Source: Halothece sp. PCC 7418 (GTDB lineage Bacteria; Cyanobacteriota; Cyanobacteriia; Cyanobacteriales; Rubidibacteraceae). Taken from it: DNA of 64,000 nucleotides. The position numbers were made by a program, and so were the translations under genes. This document shows, piece after piece, positions 36,139-46,000 of this stretch; position 1 is the stretch's first letter, and every line of letters starts with the position of its first letter. A model generated the notes under the pieces. It had not been told where the DNA came from. It saw only the letters and a program-made list of their open reading frames with translations, and did not search any database. The DNA lies in NCBI RefSeq assembly GCF_000317635.1, contig NC_019779.1, forward strand, positions 62,001 to 126,000. Direction: 5' to 3'.

Positions 36139-38721
36139 ATGGAAGACGAAATGCCAATTTTTAGTCCTTTTAATCCAGAAACGGATGACCCAATCACTCT
36201 AGTTGAGGCAATTCTAGAAGAGGGATCAAGCCTCACAATTGACCCTGATAGTATTTCCTATAGCGGTGGGTTTATTACTGAACCACAAACATCCTTCTAT
36301 GATGGCAGTCTGGAACTCAATATTGATTCTGGTATCTTGCTCACATCGGGGGATGCGACACCTCCCACTGAAAATACAGAAAGCGGATATACTGTCAACC
36401 AAGAGGGCAATACTGATGAAGATCTTCAAGCTGTTGCCGATAGTGCATTTGAAAGTGCTGGAACGGTTCAGGATGCTAACATCCTAGAATTTTCATTTAC
36501 GGTTGATGATCCTGATGTTACTTCAGTAACGTTTGATCTACTCTTTGGCTCTGATGAATTTCCTGAATTTTCTGATTCCTCATTTGTTGATGTTGCTGCT
36601 GTTTTTGTCAATGGGGAAAATCAAGCACTCTTTAACAATGATGAGAACCAACCCCTCAGTATTATTAATGAAAATCTAGCTCTGGGTAATTTCATTGATA
36701 ATGACAGTGGTGGTCTGCTGCCAGAAAATTTTGGCGGTGAAACCCGTACTTTGCCCATTGAATACGATGGTGTTAGCTCTGCATTAACCATTTTTGCTCC
36801 TGTTAATCAAGGAGAAAATACTGTAAAAATTGGTGTTGGTGATACTGGTGACCAAGCGCTGGATTCTGGTTTATTTGTTGCTAACTTTGGCACCAGCACC
36901 ATTGGTGATGGCGGTGGTAGCGGTGTCCTCATTGATATTTTAGGCACAGCAGAAGATGATGAGCTCACCGGTACAGGCGGTAATGATTTCATCCAAGGCT
37001 TTGAAGGAAACGATATAGTCGATCCAGGGGCTGGCAACGATGTCATTGATCTCGGACCTGATAATGATACCTTGATTGGCGGTAATGGCGATAACAACGC
37101 TGATGGCGGTGAAGGAGAGGATACTGGAAGCTATAGCGGTTCCTTTGCTGAAACTAATGTTGAAATTATTGATGAGAATACGGTTCAAGTTGGAGAGAAC
37201 ACAGACACTCTAACTAACTTTGAGTTCTTAGAATTTGATGACCAAACCGTAGAAATTGCTAGCTTACAAGATGATTCCGAACCCGAACCCACACCAGAAG
37301 GGGTGGAACTCTTTGCTGAAGCTGATGATGAGGTATTAGACGGATCAGCAGGAGATGATCTCCTAGAAGCAGTTGGTTTTAGTGGGAATACACTGAATGG
37401 ATTCGCAGGGGTTGATGAACTCATTGCAGGAACGAATGGTACTCTCAATGGCGGAGAGGGTGATGATATCTTAGAAGCCACTCCTAGCGGTGGCGGAAAT
37501 GTCCTCAACGGTGAAGCTGGAGATGATGATTTATTCGGTGGCAATGTTCCTGATAATCCTGATACGTTAAATGGTGGCGATGGTAACGACCGTCTATTTG
37601 CTGGGTTAGCGGGTAATACCCTCAGTGGCGGGGCTGGTAGCGATCAGTTCTGGATCGCGCAAGCGGAACTTCCCCAATCTTCGATCTTGATTACTGATTT
37701 TGCTCAAGGAACAGATGTTATCGGTATTGATGGTTTAGGTGATATTGTTGCCACCTTTGAGGATTTAAATATTCAGCAAACGGATAATACAATTATCTCT
37801 GTTACTGCTGAGGGAGAAGAGATTCCCCTCGCTGTTTTAGAGGACTTTACTGATTCGTTAACGGCAGATGATTTTGCCTTAGATGGTGTTGTCCCTGAAC
37901 CTCCTGAATTACCTACTGTTGAACTTTCTGTTGACCCCACCAGTGGTAGTGAAGCTGAAGAAACTGTCTTTACTCTCACCGCTACTGCTTCGGAAGCTGT
38001 CAGTGAGGAACAAACGGTTGATTTAACCCTTGGTGGCGATGTGGATGCAGACGATTTTGCAGGTGAGATTCCCACCGCGATCAGTATTGCTGAGGGGGAA
38101 ACCAGTGGCTCAGTGAGCTTAACGGTCAATGATGATACAGTCCAAGAAGGAGAGGAAACTGCCACCTTTACCATTTCTAATCCCAGTGAGGGCTTGAGTC
38201 TGGGAGATGTGGTCGCGGTAGAGAGCGCGATCGCGGATAATGACGACGATCCGACTCCTGCTGGTGATGAAATCTTCCGATTCTTTAATACGGTAACAGG
38301 AGGACACTTCTACACAGCCAGTGCAGAGGAGCGAGATTTTGTTAACAATAATCTACCTGACTATGAATTTGAAGGAACTGCTTTCTTAGCAGCCCAAGAA
38401 GACGACGAGAATGCAACGCCAGTCTTCCGCTTTTATAATCCTGCTGAAGGAGAACACTTCTATACAGCCAGTGAAGAAGAGAAAGAGTTTGTTGAAGATA
38501 ATCTTTCTCAATTCGTGTCGGAAGGGACTGCTTTCTTCGCTTATGAAGAGTCTTTATCTGAAACAGTTCCCGTTTTCCGTTTCTTTGATGCAGAAGGGGG
38601 TGGACACTTCTATACCTCCTTTACCGATGAAAGCAACTTTATCCAAGAAAATTTACCTGACTATGACTTTGAAGGCACTGCTTTCTTTGCCAATCCAGTC
38701 AGCGAAGCAGAAGTGGTTTAA
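36139..38721 (+). CDS. Choice-of-anchor L / RTX / Calx-beta / DUF5648 secreted protein
   Basis: ATG 36139 is chosen because GAGGTAA lies 6 bases upstream; an in-frame ATG at 36100 lacks a ribosome site. The 860-residue acidic protein has, in order: a choice-of-anchor L domain (about 10-265; GGFITEPQTSFYDGSLELN, then FDLLFGSDEFPEF), RTX repeats (about 275-330 and 395-520; GTGGNDFIQGFEGND), a bridging segment DQFWIAQAELPQSSILITDF that also occurs in similar form at the end of the giant phosphatase, a Calx-beta-like domain (about 595-700), and three C-terminal DUF5648 repeats (FRFFNTVTGGHFYTAS, FRFYNPAEGEHFYTAS, FRFFDAEGGGHFYTSF). No catalytic residues are seen. It probably serves attachment or the extracellular matrix. 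Confidence 0.78.
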   Translation: MEDEMPIFSPFNPETDDPITLVEAILEEGSSLTIDPDSISYSGGFITEPQTSFYDGSLELNIDSGILLTSGDATPPTENTESGYTVNQEGNTDEDLQAVADSAFESAGTVQDANILEFSFTVDDPDVTSVTFDLLFGSDEFPEFSDSSFVDVAAVFVNGENQALFNNDENQPLSIINENLALGNFIDNDSGGLLPENFGGETRTLPIEYDGVSSALTIFAPVNQGENTVKIGVGDTGDQALDSGLFVANFGTSTIGDGGGSGVLIDILGTAEDDELTGTGGNDFIQGFEGNDIVDPGAGNDVIDLGPDNDTLIGGNGDNNADGGEGEDTGSYSGSFAETNVEIIDENTVQVGENTDTLTNFEFLEFDDQTVEIASLQDDSEPEPTPEGVELFAEADDEVLDGSAGDDLLEAVGFSGNTLNGFAGVDELIAGTNGTLNGGEGDDILEATPSGGGNVLNGEAGDDDLFGGNVPDNPDTLNGGDGNDRLFAGLAGNTLSGGAGSDQFWIAQAELPQSSILITDFAQGTDVIGIDGLGDIVATFEDLNIQQTDNTIISVTAEGEEIPLAVLEDFTDSLTADDFALDGVVPEPPELPTVELSVDPTSGSEAEETVFTLTATASEAVSEEQTVDLTLGGDVDADDFAGEIPTAISIAEGETSGSVSLTVNDDTVQEGEETATFTISNPSEGLSLGDVVAVESAIADNDDDPTPAGDEIFRFFNTVTGGHFYTASAEERDFVNNNLPDYEFEGTAFLAAQEDDENATPVFRFYNPAEGEHFYTASEEEKEFVEDNLSQFVSEGTAFFAYEESLSETVPVFRFFDAEGGGHFYTSFTDESNFIQENLPDYDFEGTAFFANPVSEAEVV

Positions 38722-38795
38722 TTGCATTTGCTCAAACCGCTTAATTGTGAGCCTTTTGTCTCAAACAAATTAACATAAAGCACAAAGCCCAATTT

Positions 38796-38826
38796 TCCTC
38801 CCTCAGTCGAGGGGGGATTTTTTTGA
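38796..38826 (+). terminator. Intrinsic terminator
   Basis: TCCTCCCTC pairs with GAGGGGGGA over a 4-base loop and is followed by seven Ts, 75 bases after the preceding stop and before terC. Confidence 0.8.
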
Positions 38827-38889
38827 CGCGGGTAAAGGTTAAAATTGGAAAGAAGAATAATTTCTGCTTCCGTGCAACTCTAGTTGTGA

Positions 38890-39573
38890 ATGATTGACCA
38901 AATTTTAGATTTTTCCCCGAATGTTGGGGTTGAAACCCCCATCTTATTAGTTGTTTTAGTGGCGCTGGAGGCAGTTTTATCCGCAGATAATGCCATTGCC
39001 TTAGCAGCGATCGCGCAAGGATTAGAAGGACATAAATTACAACGGCAAGCCCTCAATTTCGGCTTAGTGGCAGCGTACATTTTACGGATGACCCTGATTT
39101 TTACGGCCACTTGGGTGATCCAGTTTTGGCAGTTTGAACTCCTTGGGGCTGCTTATCTCCTGTGGCTTGTCTTCAGCTATTTCACCTCAGATGAAGAAGA
39201 CAACAGTCATCACCACCATGGTCCAAAGTTTAAGTCCTTTTGGCAAGCAATTCCGATGATTGCCTTAACTGATTTAGCTTTTTCCTTGGATAGTGTGACC
39301 ACCGCGATCGCGATTTCAGAAAAAACTTGGCTCATTATTACAGGGGGAACCATTGGTGTGATTACGTTGCGCTTCCTTGCTGGATTATTTATCCGTTGGT
39401 TAGACGAATATGTCCATCTGGAAGATGCGGGTTACATCACAGTGGGGTTTGTCGGTTTACGACTGTTGCTGCGTGTGGTTGCTCCCAGTTTTGTTCCTCC
39501 GCAATGGTTGTTAATTGCTGCTGTCGCGATCGTCTTTGTTTGGGGATTTTCGGAAAAGAAACCCCAGAAATAG
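38890..39573 (+). CDS. TerC-family integral membrane protein
   Basis: A 227-residue protein with seven or so transmembrane helices. The two acidic family motifs are present, LEAVLSADNAIAL (residues about 23-35) and DLAFSLDSVTTAIA (about 127-140), in inverted-repeat halves. A His-rich loop (SHHHHG, about 106-111) lies between the halves. TerC proteins are linked to metal (Mn2+) export and metalation of secreted proteins; in plants AtTerC is needed for thylakoid biogenesis. It is placed by itself after a strong terminator and abuts the convergent EamA gene with no gap. Confidence 0.88.
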   Translation: MIDQILDFSPNVGVETPILLVVLVALEAVLSADNAIALAAIAQGLEGHKLQRQALNFGLVAAYILRMTLIFTATWVIQFWQFELLGAAYLLWLVFSYFTSDEEDNSHHHHGPKFKSFWQAIPMIALTDLAFSLDSVTTAIAISEKTWLIITGGTIGVITLRFLAGLFIRWLDEYVHLEDAGYITVGFVGLRLLLRVVAPSFVPPQWLLIAAVAIVFVWGFSEKKPQK

Positions 39574-40437
39574 TCAACCTAAAGTAATTAATAAAACACC
39601 CACTACCATTACGGTTGCACCAGCAGCCCGCTCCCGCAAGCCTTTTTCCTTAAAAATCAAATGTCCCCAAAACACACTCAGCAAGGCACTCATCCGTTTA
39701 ATCGAAATGACGTGAGCCACAAGCGTTAAACTAATGGCTTGCATCTGACAAAGTACCACTAAACCTTGTAGAAAACCGATGGGAACTAGGGTGGGTAAGT
39801 GACGAACCACCTGCTGAAGACTATTTCGAGATTTATACAACATAATGGGCAACATTCCTGCAGCAATGTAACTATAGTTGGCAATTGCCCAAAATGTTGG
39901 TGAAGAATTTCGTACTCCCACTTTATCAACCGTTGAACTTAAACTCCAAATAAACGCAACCAATAACATCAGTTGTGACCCTTTTTCTTTTAGTAAGGAT
40001 TGAAAGGGAGCAAAATAACTTTTCTGCTTTTGTTTTAAGTTGAGAACATAAGAACCAGTAACAATAAAAATAATGCCAACAGCGTCGATCGCGCTCGGTT
40101 TTTCTCCCACAATCAGAGGAGATGTAATCAATAAAAATAAAGGAGTAAACGTCACTAAAGGCACAGCTAAAGACAAATCAGCGAGTTTTAACGCTCGAAT
40201 ATAAAGCAGCATCGAAACCACATTAAAACTTCCCCCAGCCACAAGAGCAAAGATAAAGTTATCTCCCAGTTCTGGCACTTCAATAATTGCTAATAAAGGA
40301 AGCATTAAAGGGAGGGTGAAAAAGATCATCGACCAAGCAACAACATATTCATCTAATCGCTTTAAACCCTGTTTACTCGCCACATCTTTTGCCGATTCAA
40401 AAAACGCTGTTGACACTGCAAAAATAATCCAAATCAT
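39574..40437 (-). CDS. EamA/DMT-superfamily transporter
   Basis: A 287-residue, ten-helix protein formed by two EamA repeats (residues about 1-135 and 150-287). The first starts MIWIIFAVSTAFFESAKDV; FTPLFLLITSPLIVGEKPS closes the first repeat and HLIFKEKGLRERAAGATVMV the second, as in drug/metabolite exporters. The substrate is unknown. The gene ends exactly where terC ends on the other strand. A heptamer-like repeat (TTCTTTG) lies upstream at about 40445-40466. Confidence 0.85.
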   Translation of the reverse strand: MIWIIFAVSTAFFESAKDVASKQGLKRLDEYVVAWSMIFFTLPLMLPLLAIIEVPELGDNFIFALVAGGSFNVVSMLLYIRALKLADLSLAVPLVTFTPLFLLITSPLIVGEKPSAIDAVGIIFIVTGSYVLNLKQKQKSYFAPFQSLLKEKGSQLMLLVAFIWSLSSTVDKVGVRNSSPTFWAIANYSYIAAGMLPIMLYKSRNSLQQVVRHLPTLVPIGFLQGLVVLCQMQAISLTLVAHVISIKRMSALLSVFWGHLIFKEKGLRERAAGATVMVVGVLLITLG

Positions 40438-40610
40438 TTTTTATTATTTGTTCTTTGTTCTTTGTTCAGTGATTCGTCTGGCTGTGGGGTTTTGAAAATT
40501 GTAATCAAACAGAAAAAATAATCTGAAATATTTTAACCGCTCTAGACTTGACAAATGCCCCTTAATCTTGTCAAATTCCAAAAAACAACAAATGAGGAAA
40601 GACAAAGCCA

Positions 40611-41723
40611 ATGAAACGGAGACAATTGATTAAAAATAGCGCGATCGCGCTGGGAAGTACCAGTGCCCTTGCTGCTTGTTCTCAAGCCACCAATTCTTCT
40701 TCTAATACTGACACTAGCACTCTACCCCAAGTGCGTTGGCGGATGGCAACCAGTTGGCCCAATTCTCTCGATACCATTTATGGAGGCGCAACGAGGCTTG
40801 CTGACCGTGTTTCGGCAATGACTAACGGACGTTTTACGATTGAACCCTATGCTGCTGGAGAAATTGTCCCCGCCCTACAAGTGTTAGATACCGTGCAAGC
40901 GGGAACAGTGGAATGTGGTCATAGTGCCAGTTACTATTACATCGGCAAAAATCCCGCCCTTGCCTTTGGCACAACCGTCCCCTTTGGTTTAACCGCCCAA
41001 CAACAAAATGCCTGGCTTTATCATGGCGGTGGCTTAGAAGCCATGCAAAAACTCTATGCTGATTTTAATGTCATTAACTTCCCGGCGGGGAATACTGGGG
41101 CGCAAATGGGGGGTTGGTTTAACAAAGAAATCAAGACAGCGAGTGACCTCAATGGCTTAAAAATGCGTATTCCTGGTTTAGGAGGAAAAGTAATGTCTCG
41201 CTTAGGGGTCAATGTGCAAGTGATTGGCGGTGGCGAAATTTTCTTAGCCCTAGAAAGAGGAGTGATTGATGCTGCGGAATTTGTTGGCCCCTATGATGAC
41301 GAAAAGTTAGGCTTACAAAAAGCAGCCCCTTTCTATTATTATCCAGGTTGGTGGGAGCCTGGAGCAATGCTAGAAGTGCAAGTCAATCGCTCAGCTTGGG
41401 ATCAATTACCGAAAGAATACCAAGAAATCTTTAAAACCGCAGCGATGGAATCGAATCTGAATATGCTAGCGAAATATGATGCACTCAATGGGGCAGCGTT
41501 ACAAAGACTGATCCAAGGCGGAACGAAATTAAGAACCTATTCCCCAGAAATTATGCAAGCAGCGCAAAAGGCAGCATTTGAACTGTATGAAGAGAACGCC
41601 AGCCAAGATGCTACCTTTAAGGAAGTTTATGAGCAATGGAAGCAGTTTCGAGACCAAGTTTCCCAGTGGAATCAAGTGAATGAGCTTAGTTTTGCCCGTT
41701 TCATTAACGAAAGTTCAGGTTAA
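40611..41723 (+). CDS. TRAP transporter solute-binding protein, DctP family
   Basis: A 370-residue protein with an N-terminal export signal containing twin basic residues ([14 protein letters not shown]) and a lipobox ALAAC at residue about 22, so probably a periplasmic lipoprotein. The DctP fold is clear: [19 protein letters not shown], then [20 protein letters not shown] and [18 protein letters not shown], where the Arg and acidic residues bind a carboxylate ligand. Closest in character to the TakP-type group for 2-oxo acids. No TRAP membrane subunits (DctQ/DctM) are adjacent, so it must work with components encoded elsewhere. Its TAA overlaps the stop of the SDR gene on the other strand. 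Confidence 0.9.
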   Translation: MKRRQLIKNSAIALGSTSALAACSQATNSSSNTDTSTLPQVRWRMATSWPNSLDTIYGGATRLADRVSAMTNGRFTIEPYAAGEIVPALQVLDTVQAGTVECGHSASYYYIGKNPALAFGTTVPFGLTAQQQNAWLYHGGGLEAMQKLYADFNVINFPAGNTGAQMGGWFNKEIKTASDLNGLKMRIPGLGGKVMSRLGVNVQVIGGGEIFLALERGVIDAAEFVGPYDDEKLGLQKAAPFYYYPGWWEPGAMLEVQVNRSAWDQLPKEYQEIFKTAAMESNLNMLAKYDALNGAALQRLIQGGTKLRTYSPEIMQAAQKAAFELYEENASQDATFKEVYEQWKQFRDQVSQWNQVNELSFARFINESSG

Positions 41724-42376
41724 ACTTGGGCGAATAATTCCTCCCAACTGCGGGGGGATTCTTCTGGTTGAGCAACAATTTCCACAATTTTATTTTTCGC
41801 TTCTGGTTGACTCAACGCAGCAACACACACTTGCGCCACCTTCTGACGGGGAATACTCCCTTCAAATAAAGTATCCGCTTGAGACATCACCACTGCATCG
41901 GGGTTGTCTTCATTTCTCAAGCCCCCGGGACGGACAATTGTATAAGTTAAGCCACTTTGCTGTAACTCTGCTTCTGCTTGCTTTTTCCAATACAAAACCA
42001 GCCAAAACAAGTTTAAGGGATGGAAAAAGCGGGAGACACAGAGAGAAGACACCATGACAAACTGTTCAATATTACTCTCTTTTGCCAGTTGAATCAGATT
42101 TTTTGTTCCTTGATAATCCACTTGGTAAGGACCAGTGGGATCAAGACTAGGACGCGCCCCCGTTGCGGAGAGAACAACGGTACAATCGGTAATAGCACTT
42201 TGTAAGCTATCTGGTTTCAAGACATCCCCCAAAACCAACTCTGCTTCTGGCGGTAAAATTTCTTTTGCCACTTCCAAATTTCTCACTAACGCCCGCACGG
42301 GAATATTCGAGCGCACCAACTCCTGAACAATTCGTCGTCCCGTTTCTCCCGTTGCCCCCGCCACAAATGCTTTCAT
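41720..42376 (-). CDS. NAD(P)-binding SDR, Tic62/Ycf39-like
   Basis: A 218-residue atypical short-chain dehydrogenase with the nucleotide loop [13 protein letters not shown] (residues 5-17), followed by [13 protein letters not shown], which marks NADP preference, and [13 protein letters not shown] near residue 150. Chloroplast Tic62, Ycf39 and related cyanobacterial proteins of this size bind NADP(H) and assist photosystem or redox functions; a precise role is not deducible. It shares its last bases with the TRAP gene stop and lies 17 bases downstream of gloB on the same strand, possibly cotranscribed with gloB and rpaA. Confidence 0.82.
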   Translation of the reverse strand: MKAFVAGATGETGRRIVQELVRSNIPVRALVRNLEVAKEILPPEAELVLGDVLKPDSLQSAITDCTVVLSATGARPSLDPTGPYQVDYQGTKNLIQLAKESNIEQFVMVSSLCVSRFFHPLNLFWLVLYWKKQAEAELQQSGLTYTIVRPGGLRNEDNPDAVVMSQADTLFEGSIPRQKVAQVCVAALSQPEAKNKIVEIVAQPEESPRSWEELFAQV

Positions 42377-42393
42377 TGGTTATCACTCCTTAC

Positions 42394-43167
42394 TTAAAAT
42401 TGATCTTTCATCCCACGCAGTCGCCCAAACGTCTGCACTGGATCTTGAGTTTGCGCGATCGTTTGTAAATTTTTATCATCCCAACGCAGAAAGGGATTTG
42501 TTTCTTTTTCTTGTTCTAAGAGTGAAGGAACAGTTGCTTTTCCTTCCCGACGGGCTTGTTGTACTTCCTGATAACGCCTTTGCACGACAGGATTATTCGG
42601 TTCAATGCTAATGGCAAACTTATAATTTTTCAGGGTGTATTCGTGGGCGCACCACAATCGCGTTTGATCAGGAAGCTGCTTTAACTTACTTAACGAGTCC
42701 ACCATTTGACGCGGTGTGCCTTCAAATAAACGCCCACAACCGCCAACGAACATGGTGTCACCAGCAAACAGTTCACCGACAGCTTCCCCCTCAGCAGGGG
42801 GGAAATAGTAGGCAATATGACCACTGGTGTGTCCAGGGACAAACAACACTTCCCCTGAACGTCCGCCAAACGTTACCGTATCTCCTTCTTTTAAAAACAT
42901 TTCTTGATGAGGAATACGCCCTTCATCATCTGCACTACCATAGACCACGGCTTGAGGATAGTGTTTTTTGAGTTCGCGATTGCCACCAACATGATCAAAA
43001 TGGTGATGGGTATTAAAAATGGCAACTAACTCGGCATTTAGTTCTTGCAGACAGTTCAAAACCGGTTTTGCCTCAGCAGGATCAACCGTAGCTGCAATGT
43101 TTTGCTTCGGATCATAAAGGACAAAAATATAATTGTCCGACAGAGCCGGTAAACGTTTTACTTCCAT
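42394..43167 (-). CDS. gloB: Hydroxyacylglutathione hydrolase (glyoxalase II)
   Basis: The enzyme hydrolyses S-lactoylglutathione to D-lactate and glutathione, completing methylglyoxal detoxification. The 257-residue protein has the metallo-beta-lactamase metal motif THHHFDH (residues 53-59), [13 protein letters not shown] (third metal His), [15 protein letters not shown] and the C-terminal domain motif [13 protein letters not shown] with EPNNP, which bind glutathione. Start at ATG 43167 behind GGAGGAAACC (GGGAGGAAAC). It sits 18 bases downstream of rpaA and is probably in one transcript with it. Confidence 0.95.
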   Translation of the reverse strand: MEVKRLPALSDNYIFVLYDPKQNIAATVDPAEAKPVLNCLQELNAELVAIFNTHHHFDHVGGNRELKKHYPQAVVYGSADDEGRIPHQEMFLKEGDTVTFGGRSGEVLFVPGHTSGHIAYYFPPAEGEAVGELFAGDTMFVGGCGRLFEGTPRQMVDSLSKLKQLPDQTRLWCAHEYTLKNYKFAISIEPNNPVVQRRYQEVQQARREGKATVPSLLEQEKETNPFLRWDDKNLQTIAQTQDPVQTFGRLRGMKDQF

Positions 43168-43185
43168 GGTTTCCTCCCAATGAGG

Positions 43186-43938
43186 TTACGTCTGTTCTTC
43201 TAAGGCTGCTGAGTTTTCAGTTCCTGATGCTCCTTCACTGGGTAACTCTAAACAGTACCCAGCCCCATAAACCGTTTTGATGTACATGGGATGACGGGGT
43301 TCTGGTTCCAGTTTAGTGCGGAGATGGCGAATATGCACCCGAATGGTTTCAATATCATCATCGGGATCATAACCCCACACCTCCTTCAGGATTTCACTGG
43401 GAGATACCGTTTGTCCATGGCGTTGCAATAAGCAGTGCAGGAGTTCAAACTCTAAATGGGTCAGCTTCACGGTTTGACCAAACCAGATCGCCTCGAACCG
43501 TTCGGGAACAAGGGTCAGGGGGCCGTAATTGAGAATTTCGCTGTGTTTTGCTGCTTTGGGAATACGATCAGTGCGACGGAGAAGGGCGCGGACTCGCGCT
43601 AACATTTCTTCCACTTCAAAGGGTTTGGTGAGATAGTCATCTGCACCAGCATTAAACCCTTCTACTTTGTCTTGAGTTTGACCCAAAGCCGTCAACATCA
43701 AGATCGGAATGTCAGCAGTGCGATCATCACGCCGTAAGCGTTGGCATACAGTGAGACCATCGACGCGAGGTAGCATCAGGTCAAGCATGATTAAATCGGG
43801 TTGCAGTTGTACTGCGAGGGCTTGACCCTTAATACCATCATTTGCAGGTTCTACGGTGTAGCCTGCCATTTCAAGATTAATCGTAACTAATTCCGAAATG
43901 GCGGGATCATCATCAATAACAAGGATTCGAGGCATCAT
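43186..43938 (-). CDS. rpaA: OmpR-type response regulator RpaA (circadian output)
   Basis: RpaA is phosphorylated by SasA and dephosphorylated by CikA and drives dusk gene expression. The receiver domain (1-120) has the acidic pocket IDDDP and the phospho-acceptor in [12 protein letters not shown] (Asp 52 or 53 depending on which of two adjacent ATGs is used). The winged-helix domain (about 135-235) reads [16 protein letters not shown] and [20 protein letters not shown]. The sequence matches RpaA rather than RpaB/Ycf27, notably [20 protein letters not shown]. The gene is divergent from an alpha/beta hydrolase gene with a 200-bp AT-rich region between. Confidence 0.93.
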   Translation of the reverse strand: MMPRILVIDDDPAISELVTINLEMAGYTVEPANDGIKGQALAVQLQPDLIMLDLMLPRVDGLTVCQRLRRDDRTADIPILMLTALGQTQDKVEGFNAGADDYLTKPFEVEEMLARVRALLRRTDRIPKAAKHSEILNYGPLTLVPERFEAIWFGQTVKLTHLEFELLHCLLQRHGQTVSPSEILKEVWGYDPDDDIETIRVHIRHLRTKLEPEPRHPMYIKTVYGAGYCLELPSEGASGTENSAALEEQT

Positions 43939-44139
43939 TATGATAGCGTTAGCTATACTTTTGTTTAGGGTTTGACAAGATGTGTAAAGGAAAAATTAAG
44001 ATTTACCTACCGATTATAGAAGTTTTGTTGCAATCCTTTTTTCTTGATAAAGATTTTTTGAAGAAGTGATAAGGCTAATTATAACTATCTTCAACAAGTC
44101 TTAAGAATTATAACGAATAATAGGTCTTTATTACCAGTG

Positions 44140-45171
44140 ATGACAACTTCCTTTACATCTTATACTCCACCTCGGTATCTCCGTAACGGGATTGTGCAGA
44201 CCATTGCTACAACTTATTGGTACGGGAAAACGTGGGAAATCTGGAAAGAACAGGTGGGATGGTTACCCAGTTCTTCTTCTCTACCGTGGGAAGAAAAAGT
44301 TTTTCTGGGGGCGGAGGATGTCCCTTTGTGGGGAAAATGGGCTTGTCCACCGAATGCAGATGGCACGATTATTATTAACTACGGGATCACAGGCAATACG
44401 GAACAATCGTGGTACGCTTATTTAACGGCTCATAAAGCCTATACTCAGGGATGGGCGGTTTTACTGTACGATTGGCGCGGTCATGGGAAAAGTGCGGAAC
44501 TCTCCCCAGTCCCAATGTCAGATGGTTGGTGGGAAGGATTAGATCAAGTTCGACTAGCGGAACAGTTAGTGACACTGGGTTGTCCAGAAAAAGTCGTTTT
44601 GATTGGGTTTTCTTTGGGAGGACAAGTGGCTTTATGGGGCTTGAAAGCAGCCCAAGAGAATCGTTCTTTCATTCAAGCAGCAGCAACCTTAACCCCTAAT
44701 CTAGAATCAAATTGGACGCTCGATTATTTAGTCAGTTATCCCTTTGGGCGTATCGTCGAAAACAAGTTTGCTCGGGAGTTAAGAGAGGAAGCGCGAAAAA
44801 AAGCAGCCCAGTTTCCAGAATCGGTTGATCCCCGTGTGGTTGATCGCATTGATTCGATTCGCAGTTTTGATCGGGAAATTGTGATTAATTACTATGGATT
44901 TGCTAGTGATACGGAATACTATGATTCCACCGCAGGGTTGTATTTACTGGATCAGCTACAGCTTCCTTATCTGATTGTTTATGCAGCCGATGATCCCATT
45001 TTTGAGCCTAGGATTATTCCTGAAATGAAGAGGAGAGTAGAAGATAATTCTTATGGTCATCTTTTATTAACCAATCATGGCGGTCACGTTTCCCATATTA
45101 GTCAAAACAATGGCGTTGAAGATCAGTTTTGGGGGATTAATCGCTTACTGGAGTTTCTTAATCAGATTTAA
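44140..45171 (+). CDS. Alpha/beta-hydrolase of unknown substrate
   Basis: A 343-residue protein from ATG 44140 (a GTG lies directly before). It has an oxyanion region YGITGNTEQS (about 84-93), the strand-loop YDWRGHGKS (about 113-121), the nucleophile elbow GFSLGG (about 152-157), an acid in YAADDPIFEP (about 285) and a histidine in NHGGHVSH (about 315). The pattern resembles the YheT-like esterase group. There is no signal peptide. Function beyond a probable serine esterase cannot be given. It converges with the glycerophosphodiesterase gene; the two stop codons overlap by 4 bases. Confidence 0.82.
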   Translation: MTTSFTSYTPPRYLRNGIVQTIATTYWYGKTWEIWKEQVGWLPSSSSLPWEEKVFLGAEDVPLWGKWACPPNADGTIIINYGITGNTEQSWYAYLTAHKAYTQGWAVLLYDWRGHGKSAELSPVPMSDGWWEGLDQVRLAEQLVTLGCPEKVVLIGFSLGGQVALWGLKAAQENRSFIQAAATLTPNLESNWTLDYLVSYPFGRIVENKFARELREEARKKAAQFPESVDPRVVDRIDSIRSFDREIVINYYGFASDTEYYDSTAGLYLLDQLQLPYLIVYAADDPIFEPRIIPEMKRRVEDNSYGHLLLTNHGGHVSHISQNNGVEDQFWGINRLLEFLNQI

Positions 45172-45887
45172 CGACTTTCTTGCAAGAGTGTATTGCTAAT
45201 CATTTTATTGAGGTTAAAATCAGCAAGTTTTTCTGCAACGGCGATTTCATCCACAGTCCAAGGGATAATTTCAATAGGGTCTTGGCGTAAGCAAGTTGAT
45301 GTTACATAAGGAGATGTTAAAACTAAAGAAAAGTGAGGCAAAATTGCTGCATGATTCAGGTTAAGTGTCGCCAAATAATCTTCTGTATATTGGCTGGGAT
45401 CAGCAATTCCATAACCGATCGCGCATTCTGGAAATTGTTCTCGAAGGCTGGTTATAAATTTATGATCAAAAGAAATAATCGTGCAGCGATCGCGCCACGT
45501 TTCCAACAGTGTAATTAAATGATTAGCTCCCTGAAACGACCAAGTTTGCGGATATTTCAATTCAATATATAAATGAACATTACTAGAAGCAAAAAGCTCT
45601 AACACCTCACTTAAAGTGGGGATCGTCTCTTGAGAAAAACGAGGATCAAACCAACTCCCTGCGTCTAGTGATTGTAATTCTTTAACAGTTTTTGTTGCAA
45701 CATTTCCTTGACCATTTGTTGTGCGATCCACAGTTGCATCATGAATCACAACAGGAACCCCATCTCTAGATAAATGAACATCAAATTCAACCCCAATAAT
45801 CGGTTGTTCTAAAGCGCTTTGAAAACTGGCAAGGGTATTTTCGGGCGCGATCGCGCTATACCCCCGATGGGCAATTAGATTAGTCAT
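45168..45887 (-). CDS. Glycerophosphodiester phosphodiesterase
   Basis: The 239-residue protein shows all GDPD hallmarks: LIAHRGYSAIAPENTLASF (catalytic His in HRG), GVEFDVHLSRDGVPVVIHD (metal acidic residues and second catalytic His), and YIELKYP. It hydrolyses glycerophosphodiesters to glycerol-3-phosphate and an alcohol. There is no signal peptide, so it is cytoplasmic, UgpQ-like. The start codon (45887-45885) falls inside a run of the heptamer TTAGTCA, so the 5' end has been built from, or invaded by, a short tandem repeat; no ribosome site is visible there. Confidence 0.92.
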   Translation of the reverse strand: MTNLIAHRGYSAIAPENTLASFQSALEQPIIGVEFDVHLSRDGVPVVIHDATVDRTTNGQGNVATKTVKELQSLDAGSWFDPRFSQETIPTLSEVLELFASSNVHLYIELKYPQTWSFQGANHLITLLETWRDRCTIISFDHKFITSLREQFPECAIGYGIADPSQYTEDYLATLNLNHAAILPHFSLVLTSPYVTSTCLRQDPIEIIPWTVDEIAVAEKLADFNLNKMISNTLLQESR

Positions 45888-46000
45888 TAGTCATTAGTCA
45901 TTAGTCATTTATTAAGTGGGTAGTGGGTAGTTTTTTTCTTCTTTACTATCCACTATCCACTATCCACTGTTAACTATCCACTGGTCACTGGTCACTGGGA
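45884..46000. repeat. Heptamer short tandem repeats across a start codon
   Basis: Four TTAGTCA units (45879-45908) are followed by degenerate runs (GTGGGTAGTGGGTAG, ACTATCCACTATCCAC and ACTGGTCACTGGTCACTGG). The first run supplies the start codon of the glycerophosphodiesterase and the last reaches the stop of the next gene. Confidence 0.75.

Noticed and set aside
41680-42468. Plus-strand frames across the SDR gene and gloB start
   Set aside because: Antisense to conserved enzymes and without homology-like motifs.
43186-43938. Initial idea that the response regulator is RpaB (Ycf27)
   Set aside because: The receiver and linker match RpaA (for example [17 protein letters not shown]) and differ from RpaB throughout.
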